A model generated the notes under the pieces. That model was given only the letters and a program-made list of their open reading frames with translations. It had not been told where the DNA came from and searched no databases. This document shows positions 1 through 9,785 of a DNA stretch of 50,033 nucleotides, piece by piece (positions within the stretch are counted from its first letter, which is position 1; every line of letters starts with the position of its first letter). The DNA is from Gyrodactylus bullatarudis (Eukaryota > Platyhelminthes > Monogenea > Gyrodactylidea > Gyrodactylidae), in NCBI GenBank assembly GCA_012064415.1, contig SSNU01000089.1, forward strand, positions 1-50,033. Direction: 5' to 3'. Position numbers and translations under genes: made by a program.

Positions 1-184
1 CATTTGTAGTCGTGAACTGGAACTTAAGAGAGGAATGCTTAAAGAGCTATACCTTTTGCAGACGAAATTGAGAGGTCGTTTCATTCAAAGTAAAAATTAT
101 TTTTTCTAAAGTGAGAGACCTAAATAGTGGGTGTCATTAGGGGGTCCATGTATTTAACGAATGAGAGTAGAGCTAAATTTGCCC

Positions 185-191
185 TATATAA
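185..191 (+). promoter_or_regulatory. TATA-box-like sequence
   Basis: TATATAA lies in a slightly G/C-richer stretch (about 130-245) and is followed 25-35 nt later by pyrimidine-rich sequence that could hold an initiator. No open reading frame follows it. It could be the promoter of a decayed element or of a gene outside the window, or chance in AT-rich DNA. Confidence 0.2.
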
Positions 192-828
192 GAAGGGAAC
201 GCTGGGATTTTATTTCATCTCTTCTCACTTTACGGGACTTTTACCTGTATTTGATAAACCGTTTGGGATTAAGACCTAAAGTTGAGTAATATCATTATAA
301 TGTCTGAAAAATTAGTTTAAGTGTTCTGAAACTTGAGGAAAATGTTATCGCTGAGGTATCAATATAGCATACTTGAAGGTTTTTTATAAAAACCATTCTC
401 GCTTTACAGTCTATAAAGATCAGAAAGAAAGTAGTTTATTCTTTCTGATAGATATGGATTCTAAATTTTGATTAAAAAATTACTATGAATAGTTGACAAT
501 TATTTTTTTTCAGTGCGGAGGTTAAAAGCATATTGATGGAAATCTATAAACTAAGTGTAAGTTTTATGAAAAATAAGATAGTCGTGTTCTTTGATATTTC
601 TTTGAATGGGATGTAATTAAGAATTCAAAATTATCGGTTCCTTAATTTCAAAAACCATTTGTGGCTTATCTCGAAAAGTTCTGTTCACATCTTAATCAAT
701 GAAACTTTACTGAAACCATTTTTCGATTTCTAGGTAAAATTTTTCATGGTTCTGATATATGATTTATTCACAGACCTCTGATTCATCCGAACACAATGTG
801 TCCATGATACAAAAATATGTTTAATAAT
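192..828. other. Unassigned AT-rich sequence
   Basis: No coding region, terminal repeat or RNA gene could be recognised here. Short reading frames lack codon or motif support. Confidence 0.5.
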
Positions 829-1118
829 ACAATGTAGAGTTGTACAGTGTTTTTAGACAAGTAACCTACTAGCAAATTGTGGTCACTGGTAATTACTATA
901 TCCATATGAAATATCACTTGATGGAGATTGTCTCCACACACCCAGATGTTAGAATTTGAATGAGCAAGGGTTAATTCCATAATAGAGTCAAACAAAAATT
1001 TAACTCACGTTGTAGACGGGTGTTATCCTTTTTAGGTCTTGTCAGTACTCCATAGCTAGAATTCGAACCCGCGTCTATAATAAACATTCCTTGGAAGTCC
1101 GGAGGATAACACAGTTGA
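829..1118 (-). mobile_element. tRNA-derived SINE, copy 1
   Basis: On the minus strand this copy runs from a head with a Pol III B-box-like GGTTCGAATTC (about 1049-1060) to a 3' end reading ACACTGTA...CTACATTG. It aligns over its length with 6381-6657: shared blocks include the B box, a TAC TGA C segment, CATATGGATATAGTAATTACC and CTAGTAGGTTA. The tRNA-like head is more decayed here than in copy 2. A tRNA-type head plus an unrelated conserved body is the normal structure of a SINE. These are non-coding, Pol III-transcribed elements moved by a LINE-type machinery; the partner is not identifiable here. Confidence 0.65.
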
Positions 1119-1145
1119 AATTCTACGTTTAGCACAATATTCTTT

Positions 1146-1402
1146 TCTACTCAATCCGATCGAGCTTATTCGAAGTATTTTTAAGACAGGTTAAAAAAAT
1201 TAGCAAAAGTAAGAACTGAAATTCTGGAATATGGAAATGAGCTTCAAAGATCTATAGCAATCAGAGAATTTCGTCTTAGAAAATTGAAGGAGATCGTGAC
1301 CGCTTCTTTTACTACCTGTTCAGAAGAAAAGGTGAGGCAGACCTGTTTACATGTGGAGAAATTTTATCCTGCCGTACTGCAAGCTGAAGATTTACATTGC
1401 TA
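1146..1402 (+). pseudogene. DDE-superfamily transposase, C-terminal fragment
   Basis: A reading frame with LNPIELIRSIF (the LNPIE motif that carries the last acidic residue in many IS630/Tc1-like DDE transposases) shifts by one base after about 1185. It then continues as a basic helical stretch to CLHVEKFYPAVLQAEDLHC and a TAA near 1402. The order (LNPIE, basic connector, terminal helix with Cys/His/Tyr) fits the end of a DDE_3-type transposase. Only the last third is present; the catalytic core upstream is missing and a SINE abuts it. Nothing suggests it is expressed. Confidence 0.45.
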
Positions 1403-1785
1403 ATTTTTTTTCAATGAATTTTATTTTAATATATTTTAAAATACAATTTAATTATGTTAAATTTATTTACTTAAAAATACATTAGAAAAACACATGGTCT
1501 CAGTATTTGTCTGATATATCAATAAGGTTTGATCAAAACAGTCTGAAATAAAAAGAAAATCATTAACAAATCGATTTTCAATATTTCAAATAGATTTGAA
1601 TTACGGGGGCGCTTTTTAATGCAAACAATAAATATTTAACAAGATAAGCTACATCTGGTCTATATACGTGTGTGTATATTGAGACATAGGGAAGATTTTA
1701 AATATTTTAAATCGATACTATTTTCTCACTGATATGCACTGCTTCCAAAAGAACTTGTAAATGGTATAATGTAATTGAAACTTAT
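1403..1785. other. Unassigned AT-rich sequence
   Basis: No gene, repeat or RNA structure recognised. Confidence 0.5.
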
Positions 1786-1860
1786 CTGAATTCTAACATC
1801 TAGGTGAGAAGAAAATCTCCTCCAAGTTAGATTTCATATGGATATAGTAATTACAAACAG
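1786..1860 (+). mobile_element. SINE body fragment (plus strand)
   Basis: This stretch matches the central body of the SINE at 829-1118 and 6381-6657 (a TTCTAACATCTAGGTG-like block, then CATATGGATATAGTAATTAC). It lacks the tRNA head and the 3' end, so it is a truncated copy in the opposite orientation. Confidence 0.55.
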
Positions 1861-2701
1861 TTTTTATTTGCACTAAGTGTTGTTTGTTCTATATGGGGCT
1901 AGACTGGACTCTTTCCTACTGTTAGTGCAAGGAAATGAAAAGGGACCTTGAATGAATTAGGATCTGTGAATCAACCATACTTAAGAACCTGGAAAATTTT
2001 CAATTATGAATCAAAAAAAGGTTAAATGAAGTCTTTATTGACTAGAACTTGAACGGAATTTTTCGAATTGTTAATGTTTAGATAGAACATTGAACTCTAG
2101 CATTATCATTTAATTTATAATCATCTATTGAATGTGTTCAAACCATGTCTGTCTTCATAACATATAAAAAGCTGTTTATAGCATGGTAAAATAAAGGAAT
2201 ATCACGATTAATCTTAGGTTAATTATACTAGAAATCTTCTTATAATTTTGCTCAAAAATTCCTCTAAATATTTTTTACGATGCTTGTGGGTTTTATGATT
2301 ATAATTATAAATAAAAAGGGAGTGTACCCTTTCTTAAGGTGCTGTATATTATACTTGTACGATTAAAATTACCTAGAATACTAAAAAGTCATACAGAAAT
2401 TGCCAAAGTCTCAACATCTCATACAAAATTCAATGATTTTCAGAAAGTATTGGATGTAAGTCCTTTGATGTATAATTTCTTTATTTAATTTACTATTTTT
2501 CTCGTTTCAAACATCTTTGAGATTGATTATTTTACAGACGAAGTAAGTAATCAAATAATGCATATTATATTCTTATTAAAAGCTCATAAAGTAGTATTCT
2601 TAATATATTTCGATAGAAAATTGATGGGCGTAACCAGTTTGAAGTTGAGATATTCAAGTAATCCATTATTTTGAGAAATAGAAAGAGATCCTAGACTCTA
2701 C
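1861..2701. other. Unassigned AT-rich sequence
   Basis: No coding sequence or repeat was recognised between the SINE fragment and the PLE remnant. Confidence 0.5.
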
Positions 2702-2919
2702 ACAAACAAGAGTCTTTGGGTGGGATGACTACTAACTGATTCTGATTCTTGGGTTCAATTATTACTCCATCCATTTTTTTCTGAGTTGAACTAGCTATAG
2801 AAAAATCTATAAGGAGCCCTGCTCTTTCAAGCTTACTTTTGTTTGTGAAACGACTTTATCCTGTAAGTCCTCGCTTTGTTGTCAGAACCTTCTCTTTACA
2901 CAAAACTGGATTCACTTTC
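2702..2919 (-). pseudogene. Lineage C PLE, C-terminal tail (left of the piggyBac insertion)
   Basis: This is the downstream half of a Penelope-like endonuclease reading frame whose upstream half is at 5073-5372; the piggyBac at 2924-5068 splits them. On the minus strand the frame crosses the target site as AHFIKKVNPVLCKEK and goes on through ASSTQKKMDGVIIEPK. The latter matches the peptide EFASSTQKQNG...IIIEPKDQLV at 10862-11000, and the former matches DHFISKLKPNLGVQK in the PLE at 15127-16435. Two in-frame stops are visible. It is the C-terminal extension after the GIY-YIG domain, in a dead element. Confidence 0.6.
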
Positions 2920-2923
2920 TTAA

Positions 2924-2937
2924 CCCTTTCGATACCA
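2924..2937 (+). repeat. piggyBac left TIR
   Basis: CCCTTTCGATACCA, preceded by TTAA at 2920-2923. It is the exact reverse complement of 5055-5068. Confidence 0.95.
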
Positions 2938-3058
2938 TGAGAGAACCAACATACATATTAAGCTGATTCTTTTTGCCATCTACTATGATGAGTATTACAA
3001 GAAATGATATCTTCGAGACTTTTTACATAGGACATCAACTTATGGGTGATCTCAGATC

Positions 3059-3072
3059 GGTCATATATGACC
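3059..3072. repeat. piggyBac subterminal palindrome, left
   Basis: GGTCATATATGACC reads the same on both strands. An identical copy lies at 5039-5052, directly inside the right TIR. Paired subterminal motifs are typical transposase-binding candidates in piggyBac elements; binding here is inferred. The spacing from the TIR differs between ends (121 nt left, 2 nt right). Confidence 0.8.
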
Positions 3073-3133
3073 TTTTGGTTTATAGTGTAACTTTTAGAAA
3101 ACAAGTCGCTTACAAGTAGACAATATTATAACT

Positions 3134-4745
3134 TTATTTTCTATGATATTTTATATAACAATTTTCACCATTTGATATACAAAGAAAGATTTTACATTCA
3201 GAGCACATATAAAACGTTTTCTTTGGGCACAATGTACATTTACTTCTGCCTTTGGCTGACGCGACTTTTGAAGGCAAGTGTAAGTTTTGATTTTCTAAAT
3301 TGATTGAAAGATTCAGAAGCGAGCTTGAATCTATTCTGACTGTTTTTCTTTCCGGCTCAGAAAACTGATCTTAAATCCCTGACATGTTGAATGATCTCTT
3401 TCTTGAAGTCAGACAGGACTCTTCGACTAGCTCGTCAGAGAGTCGAACAAGAAACTGAAGAAGGTCTTGCTTGGAATTCTCCGAAGTTTCTCTCTTGTAG
3501 AGGATCCATGCATTTACATACGAAGCAGAAAGAACCCAATGAAAAACTGCTATGTACCTTCAAAAGTAATTTTTAATGAAGAAAAGTACCATGCTCTGGC
3601 TCGATGATGTATCCTATACCGAGCCATAAAGGAATCAAAAAGATCAACTCCTCCCATAGATCTGTTGTATGACTCGACAATGTATGGGCAATCAACTTCA
3701 ACAGCCTTCTTACGTTTTGAGTCCCATCGTTGAATTCTTTTTATAGGATCAGCAGCAGCGAATGTGGATGTCATTGTCACAGCTCTACTGTCGAACCATC
3801 GAAGGATAAAAATCTGATCAGCTTTGGAATACAGAAGATCATAAGATCCTCGCCCTTCTTTTTTCAATTCGGATTCTTTTCTTAGAAGATCGAGGTTCTT
3901 GAGCCTGTTAGATCTTTTAGTCTCAGTTGAGTGAATTCTTCTTTTCAATAAAGCCTTTTGGAGTTCGATGCTGGTAAAGAAGTTATCGAAACAGAAAATA
4001 TGGTTCGGGTTAGTCAAGTTTTCGGTAACCTTCAAGACAAGATCTTCAGATGACTTGCCCCAAGAGTCAGGAATCACAGGAGTCTTGCCCGCGTAAATGT
4101 GAAAGTCATGCATGTAGCCATCAAGAGAATTTCTTGAATACACTTTAAGTCCCCATTTTACCGGTTTATTAGGAAGGTACTGCTTTATTCTTGACTTTCC
4201 TCTGAATGGGATCATTTGTTCATCGACGGATTGAACTTGATCATCTTCTCCATTTCGTAGACAGTTTTAGCGAAAAATTTCTACAAGATTACGAATTTTG
4301 TAAATTCGATCCGATGTGTCTGTCAATGAGTTGTCAGCAAAATGAAGATTTCTTTTCAAATCAGTGAATCGATTGTGAATCATCAGCATTGAGACGGCCT
4401 CTACTTTTGTCTCTTTAGACCAGCACATTTGGACTCGTACATATCACACTCATCTTGAGCAGCATTCCGAGAAATTTTCGGACCTCGTTTATATTGGTTT
4501 CATCTGTTATTCTGAGTAGGGAAAATATTTGATTGATATACCAGCGTTGATATCATTCTATCATTGAAGAAGAAAAAAAAATACTCATCATCTGAATCAC
4601 TATTGTTCTCGAAATGAATTGCTGTTATTACATCATTATCTTCGTCTTCACCATCTGAATTGTCTCTCTCAGGTATGAAGACAAGGGAATAAGTTTTACA
4701 GGATCTTGTATAACGGTATCTTAAATGCTGAATAACGAGATCCAA
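3134..4745 (-). pseudogene. piggyBac transposase (DDE_Tnp_1_7), inactivated
   Basis: Order on the minus strand: an acidic N-terminal region (4500-4745; runs of D/E), the N-terminal domain (EVRKFLGMLLK near 4480, HNRFTDLKRNLHFADN near 4350), then the catalytic core. Core motifs are VDEQMIPFRGKS (4215), FCFDNFFTS, WFDSRAVTMTSTF and SYNRSMGGVDLFD. It then runs through VNAWILYKRE (3500) to a C-terminal cysteine-rich zinc-binding domain CTLCPKKTFYMCSECK (3170-3260), ending at TAA 3134-3136. Lesions: in-frame stops at 4267-4269 and 3371-3373, and frameshifts near 4435 and near 3550. The catalytic acidic residues of the VDEQ and GGVD motifs are still readable. The start codon is unclear. It cannot make a full-length protein. 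Confidence 0.93.
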
Positions 4746-5038
4746 TTAGCCAATAGAATCAGAGTTGAGGGCTCATTGGGTTGATGGAGATAAATTATAT
4801 ACGGGAATGAAAACCAAACTTTTTAATGATCCTTTGTAAGAGAGTAATTAGCAGCTAAATAAATTGCATTTCTAATTTAATTTTTAATTATATATACTTA
4901 TGATAATTAGAGGTTTTCGAAGATAATTGCCGAAGATTGATGCCATTATCAGTTAAAAGAATAACAGGAGATAATAGAATATGATATTTTTACTAATAAG
5001 CTATGTAGATAACTATACAAAATAACTTTTAAAATAGA

Positions 5039-5052
5039 GGTCATATATGACC
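5039..5052. repeat. piggyBac subterminal palindrome, right
   Basis: GGTCATATATGACC, the same perfect palindrome as at 3059-3072, ending 2 nt inside the right TIR. Confidence 0.8.
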
Positions 5053-5054
5053 TC

Positions 5055-5068
5055 TGGTATCGAAAGGG
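5055..5068 (-). repeat. piggyBac right TIR
   Basis: TGGTATCGAAAGGG followed by TTAA at 5069-5072; perfect inverted match to the left TIR. Confidence 0.95.
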
Positions 5069-5072
5069 TTAA

Positions 5073-5372
5073 TGAAGTGGGCCTAAGCTCTGCCAAAGGA
5101 ATCTGCTTCCATCTTGCGAGGCTCACTAGGGTTTACTTGAAACAGGATGCTGAAGTTGATCACATCAGCCATGTGATTTGTATCACGAAGGTGTTTTTGG
5201 ACAGTATAACTTTTGTTACCTGGACTCAAGTGTTCTTTGATTCTTGCCTTCACTGGTATCACTGTTTAACCCGGATACGTTGATCCATATTGCACTTGAA
5301 CTAATATATAACGCCTTTCTTCTCAAGCCATGAGATTGGATTTTTGTTAAGATCAGGAATAAGTTTAGTTGT
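5073..5372 (-). pseudogene. Lineage C PLE GIY-YIG endonuclease fragment
   Basis: The frame starts LIPDLNKNPISWLEKKGVIY and proceeds through a GIY-YIG module: GVIY as the GIY half, YGSTYPG as the YIG half, then TVIPVKARIKEHL, VQKHLRDTNH and FSILFQVNPSEPRKMEA. It aligns with NKDPIPKLKKKGEVYLYTC at 15704-15886. Several stops and one frameshift break it, and the piggyBac insertion at 5069 separates it from its C-terminal tail at 2702-2919. GIY-YIG domains nick target DNA for PLE retrotransposition; this copy is inactive. Confidence 0.65.
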
Positions 5373-5686
5373 TTTCGGGAATATTTGTGGTTTGTGGCCT
5401 GGGAATGCTCACTTGGTTTTTTAGAGCTCAATAAAATTTCAGTAACTATCAATTTTTCACTGATTTTAGTTATGTTGTTGATACGCTTATTTTGAAACCC
5501 AATTTATAAGCAGATCACTTTTTCGTAAAGACGAACGCGTGTCATAAGAACACTAAATTTATGTACAATGTACTATGGAAAATAGTATAATTTTACTTCA
5601 AGTTTTTAGAAGTTAAAGGAGGGTGGATCAATCCTAAGAAATATTTTCAAAATGAGGACAATGGAAAATATCTTCTTTTTTTACGA

Positions 5687-5815
5687 TAGTGTTGTCGAAC
5701 TTCATTAAGAATATTACTGTTATTGATTTTCGAACTCACGAAGAAGGTAAGGGTAGACAGACGTATATTATAGTGATAAACGTTACAATTCGCCGGGTTA
5801 TTTTAAAGTTGTATT
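5687..5815 (-). repeat. PLE terminal repeat with decayed hammerhead-like motif
   Basis: Minus-strand sequence shares the lineage C terminal block (…TGATGACGTTCGACAATA-like end) found at 14900-15025, 26371-26440 and 45228-45365. The ribozyme-like part is degenerate: CCCGGCGAA and CGTTTATCAC remain, but CTGAAGA is lost and GAAA reads GAAT. It sits upstream of the PLE fragment at 5073-5372 in the same orientation. Confidence 0.5.
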
Positions 5816-5879
5816 ATCCTAATAATCTTGTAGACATATCCATCAAATTTTCAGATAATAAAGATGAAGATTTCAGATG

Positions 5880-6380
5880 AATACAGATGAAATCGAGAAG
5901 ACTAAAACTTAAATTTTAAACTTTCATCATTTTTAATGTAATACCACTGATCAGTGATCATGGAAAATGTATACATGGCTTAAAATATATCTTTTACTGG
6001 AATTATATACTTTTTAATTATGAAAAATAATGAAAATTTTAAAAGATACCTGATACATTCTAACTTTATAATATAAATTAATCTTATAGCTGCTGAAAAT
6101 ATATAATGTGAAATTAAATTATAAGCAAAGATGGTAAGTATTTTTCTGTTGCTGAAATGATGTTTTCCTCTTAATTCTAACAAAGCTGATAAAAATATCC
6201 GATCCGTTGACAAAAAATTAATTTTAACCAGTTTCATATCCGATTAGTCTGCATCTAAGCTTGTTTCTTATTGGTGTATACTTGTCTTATTTTCGTTCAA
6301 CCATATATTTAAATGCATGTTTTTGAGTAGGAAATATTATTATTGTTTATAGAACAGAAAGTTTCTCTGTAGATAAGCAA
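5880..6380. other. Unassigned AT-rich sequence
   Basis: Nothing recognised; the minus-strand frame at 5980-6237 is low-complexity I/L/K/Y-rich translation without motifs. Confidence 0.5.
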
Positions 6381-6657
6381 CATGTAGAAATTACAGTGTT
6401 TTTAGACAATTAACCTACTAGCAAAGTGTAGTCACTGGTAATTACTATATCCATATGAACTCTAACTTGATTGTCTTCTCACACCTAGAGGTTAGAAATT
6501 CGGATAAGTGTCAATTCCATAAGAGAGTCAATTAATATTCAACTCACGGTGACAGATGTAGACGCGTCCTTATTAGGAACCGTCAGTACACCATAGTCAG
6601 GATTCGAACCAAAGTTGTGAGGCAACGCTTATAACCACTAGCCCAGAACCCCCGTTC
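6381..6657 (-). mobile_element. tRNA-derived SINE, copy 2 (best head)
   Basis: The minus-strand head resembles a tRNA: GGGGGTTCTGGGCTAGTGGT includes an A-box-like TGGGCTAGTGG (within 6631-6650), and a B box GGTTCGAATCC lies at 6600-6610. The spacing and a GTTG...CAAC anticodon-arm-like stem fit a tRNA origin (Val/Glu-like by eye). The body and 3' end (ACACTGTAATTTCTACAT) match copy 1 at 829-1118. It is not a functional tRNA gene, because no acceptor stem closes around it. Confidence 0.7.
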
Positions 6658-7157
6658 GTCTCCTATTACCCAAAACTCCATGGTATTGACACCACGGAAT
6701 CGAAAAAATCATCTATTTAATTATATCAAAATTTTATTTTCAATGAATCATCCATTTTAATACCGAATACACGCGTACTCCTCCCCCCATTTATTGAATA
6801 TTCAATATACGACACCCACCTAACAGCCTCACCAAATTTGAACAGCCAATCAAAATAACAAATTCGTTGTCATCATGCCGTATTAATTTTTTTATTTAAT
6901 AGAAAATAAAAAACATCTTTGCTTATGAACGATAGTAAATATGAAAATCCTGTAAATGCTTACCTCACTGAAGTAAATGAAAGTAGGTTATATATCAATA
7001 AACAAATTTAGTTCCTGATCATTTTTGTGCATTATCGAAGAATTTAATACTGTCAATTTTAACACCAATAATAAACTGTCAGGAAAAGGTACGAAATATG
7101 CCGTTCTATAATATACAACAAAATGGGAAGGTTGAGCAGACCTGTAAATTCTGCAAA
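6658..7157. other. Unassigned AT-rich sequence
   Basis: No gene or repeat recognised; a C-rich patch near 6780-6830 has no identifiable meaning. Confidence 0.45.
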
Positions 7158-7430
7158 GCTTACAAGTTGAAATAAGGAACTATGTACACTATGCACAGCC
7201 ATACGGAGATAAGGAATTAGATTCCTGGAAAGCTAGACTGTTGGACTTTCTTTAGCTAGCTGTTATTGCTAGCAGCATATATGGAATAAATCCTACGATT
7301 GTTGCTTCAGAAAGAGTTTTTAGCATGGTATAGAAAATCTCTTGACTCATCTACAGTTGAGAAAATTTTATTTTGTAAATTGAATATGCTTACTGATTTA
7401 CCAGAAAGTTGTGATGTATTTTTAAATTAA
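7158..7430 (+). pseudogene. hAT transposase, C-terminal dimerisation fragment
   Basis: The frame reads LDSWKARLLDFL, then INPTIVASERVFSMV, the signature SxxSERxFS of the hAT C-terminal dimerisation domain, followed by decayed sequence to about 7430. Several in-frame stops follow SERVFS. The rest of the transposase is missing. It is a different hAT copy from those at 21283, 22728 and 49250. Confidence 0.6.
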
Positions 7431-7507
7431 TAAATTTATGTGATTAGAAAAAAATTCAACCTTGATTTCACGTGAATTGAAACTGCTAATCAGATATTTA
7501 TCTCCTA

Positions 7508-7835
7508 ATCTCATCCATGATCTTTTCCTACTCTGATCACTCAAATAAATCCACTTTTCATCAGTGGTAACAATTTTCTTTAGAATATTGTCGTATTGAA
7601 TCCTGTGGAGTAGCCTTTTGACTGCTTCAACTCAACACTTTTTTGAGAATCATTGAACACGTGTGGTACAAACTCATCATATGATTTTACGAAATTCTTC
7701 TCACGTAGACCTCGATAAACTGAGTGGTCGGACACATTCAATTGAGCAGAAAGAGCTCTAGAAGATAGATGACAATTTGATTCGATAGCACCAACGATTT
7801 CATCACGATTGATCTCTGAAGGATCTTCTTATTTC
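7508..7835 (-). pseudogene. mariner transposase fragment
   Basis: This is about 85-90% identical by eye to 14023-14355 of the mariner at 13451-14550, in the same orientation. It covers the second helix-turn-helix (LSAQLNVSDHSVCR) through FVPHELNDSQKK to the TTDEKWIYLSDQS motif with the first catalytic aspartate. Small indels and substitutions break the frame, and both element ends are absent. Confidence 0.85.
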
Positions 7836-8208
7836 AAATGGGAGATTGTATTCGAATATAAACCAATCAGAACCAAGCTTAAAACCAGAGAAATTGAATG
7901 AAACAGCTTGCGATTGATTTTTTATTTTCAACGAGCAATGAATCATAGATTTTTTCTGATATTTATTATGATTAGGAAAAAATTAAAAGATTTCATCGGA
8001 TTTTACAGTATATTCTGAGTAGAAGTACAAAAAGATGTCCAACAAAAAAATAATTATATATTCAATTTTCCAGATATATTTAGTGCTTTTTATTTATAGT
8101 AGAGACAATGGAATCTGACGTCGAGTATGAGTCAAATATCATGCATGCATAAGTGTAATAGCTTCAAGTGTCAGAATAAGAAGAACCTACTTATTAATAT
8201 TATGAGCT
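7836..8208. other. Unassigned sequence
   Basis: No clear feature. A short frame beginning MESDVEYESN at about 8108 has the acidic look of a transposase N-terminus but ends after 14 codons. Confidence 0.3.
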
Positions 8209-8402
8209 TGCTGACTCGAATTCATACTAGTGTTAAGAACGAACGAAGGATTATTGGTGAATAAATGTTTAATTTTCATCTACTAGCATCTACATAAATA
8301 TATCTGAAGTCGGATTTTGGTCTGAAGAGAACCGACGAAAATAAAGCTTTATTCACTAGTAATCCTTCGTTCATTCTTAACACTAGCATGACTTCGAGTC
8401 AA
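8209..8402 (+). mobile_element. Inverted-repeat PLE terminus (foldback)
   Basis: Arms 8209-8265 and 8349-8402 are inverted copies of about 55 bp (e.g. GTGTTAAGAACGAACGAAGG against its near-complement). The spacer of about 85 nt contains the hammerhead-like motif at 8309-8362. The sequence downstream of the motif matches the 3' part of the other PLE terminal repeats in order. The layout is the same as the larger palindromic insertion at 43389-43704, so it is probably a solo PLE terminus in inverted arrangement. Confidence 0.55.
8309..8362 (+). ncRNA. Hammerhead-ribozyme-like motif, intact core
   Basis: Core letters in order: CTGAAGA (8322-8328, fits C3U4G5A6N7G8A9), a short stem/loop II starting G and ending C (8329-8336), GAAA (8337-8340), stem III AATAAAGCTTTATT (8340-8353), then the cleavage-site C (8354). 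Stem I could pair GGT (8319-8321) with ACT (8355-8357). A second helix GTCGG (8309-8313)/CCGAC (8332-8336) is possible and covaries with the other copies. PLEs are known to carry hammerhead motifs in their terminal repeats. Cleavage is not shown. Confidence 0.55.
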
Positions 8403-9785
8403 CAATATTTTTGAGGAAATCAGACAACTTTTATCTTCAGAAATTACGCTGACTTTTATATAAACTTTATGAGGGCTTATAAAGTCCAAAATTGTTGAGT
8501 AATCGAACATTTTATCGATATCTTGCATTCTATTTTCAAATTGTTATTCAAATTTTTGAGTCAGTTCTTTTAAGTCGATATTTTAAATCTTATTTATAGC
8601 TCATGTGAATTAATAAAGTATGTTCAAATTCGAAAGAAATATTATTCCCTGAATTCATATTTGAATTTTTAGTGAAAGCGGTCTAAAAGTGCTTAACGAT
8701 ATATTGAAGAGTTATGTATGATTTGATAAAATAAAAGATTTATAATAATTATGAAGGAAGATTTAAAGTAAGCTAAGAATTTTTTTCCTTAATTTCATCA
8801 TTCTCACAGTATAACAACATTGCAAAAAATAATTACCTGGTGAATAAAACCAAATAAATTTTGTGGAGCATGTTGAGTTTAATTGAAATCTAAATTTCAA
8901 TGAAATTTTTGCATATACTTTTAAAACTTATTGACCTAAAACAAAAACCTGACCTACAACATTTAGAAAGAAATTTCAAATCTCATTTTTTTAATGACAG
9001 AATGGTAAAAACCTCTTCAGAATAATTTTGCTGTTCTTATCTCTATTTATAAGAAATTTATGGCTAACTAAAGTCAATAGTCCTCAAATTTGTAATAATG
9101 GTCAAGTTCAACATTAAATAGAAAATTATGAAAAGCTATTCTTGTGAAGTGTTTTCGGAAAAATTTTCAAACTAGCTAGACCTACTAAAAAGTATTTGGC
9201 AGAAGAGAAAAAAAAATTTTCTCCGAAAAGTGGGGTGTGCTCTTTCCCGTATGCCAAAGCTGGTGGACAATTGAATTTGTTCTCTTTTCAATATTCCAAA
9301 AATGTCAAGGGGAAGAATTCTAGCCTCTAGGTTTCTAAAAAAAATCATCGAAGAGATCAGGTTTTCAGTTTAGATCGAATTTCATTCCTTTTAGAAACCC
9401 TGTAACACGCAGTCAATGGTAAGATCATACGAAAACTTATGTCGTATAAGTTAATAAAGAATTCATCCATGAAATAATTATCTAAAACGTATAAATACTT
9501 TATATTTCTAGAAATAGTGAAGAAAATTCGATAGAAGAGCAAGGGATTTTTGAGGTTAGTTATGAAGTTTCTCAATTCATTTTGTTTATGAATACATAAT
9601 TTTTTTATTAAAATATTATCAAAATCTCAAAAGAGTCCAAAAGAGGTCGAGAAGTGCGTATATATCTACCAAAGATGTATATTAAAATTCTCTGTGAGTT
9701 TGTTTCGTATTAGTCACAATATGATCCATTAGTAAGCTGTGACATTCAGTAAAAATAAACTAAAATTCAGTATTTAGAAAATTGA
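8403..9785. other. Unassigned AT-rich sequence with one repeat
   Basis: No gene recognised. About 8800-8965 resembles 21690-21860: a CACAGTATRACA start, GAATRAAACCAAATA, GTTGAGTTTAATTGAAATC and a CCTGACCTACAAC-like end. It is therefore one copy of an unidentified dispersed repeat. Confidence 0.45.

Larger units (their letters stand above)
2924..5068 (-). mobile_element. piggyBac-family DNA transposon, complete ends, dead
   Basis: The element is bounded by perfect 14-bp terminal inverted repeats CCCTTTCGATACCA (2924-2937) and TGGTATCGAAAGGG (5055-5068). Each is flanked by TTAA (2920-2923 and 5069-5072), the target site duplicated by piggyBac transposases. A perfect 14-bp palindrome GGTCATATATGACC occurs near both ends (3059-3072 and 5039-5052) as subterminal repeats. 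The 2145-bp body encodes a broken piggyBac transposase on the minus strand (3134-4745). Removing the element rejoins the reading frame of a PLE endonuclease across a single TTAA, so the insertion is younger than the PLE. Confidence 0.95.

Noticed and set aside
6585..6657. Functional tRNA gene on the minus strand
   Set aside because: A- and B-box-like sequences are present, but no acceptor stem closes, and the sequence continues into a body shared with another SINE copy.
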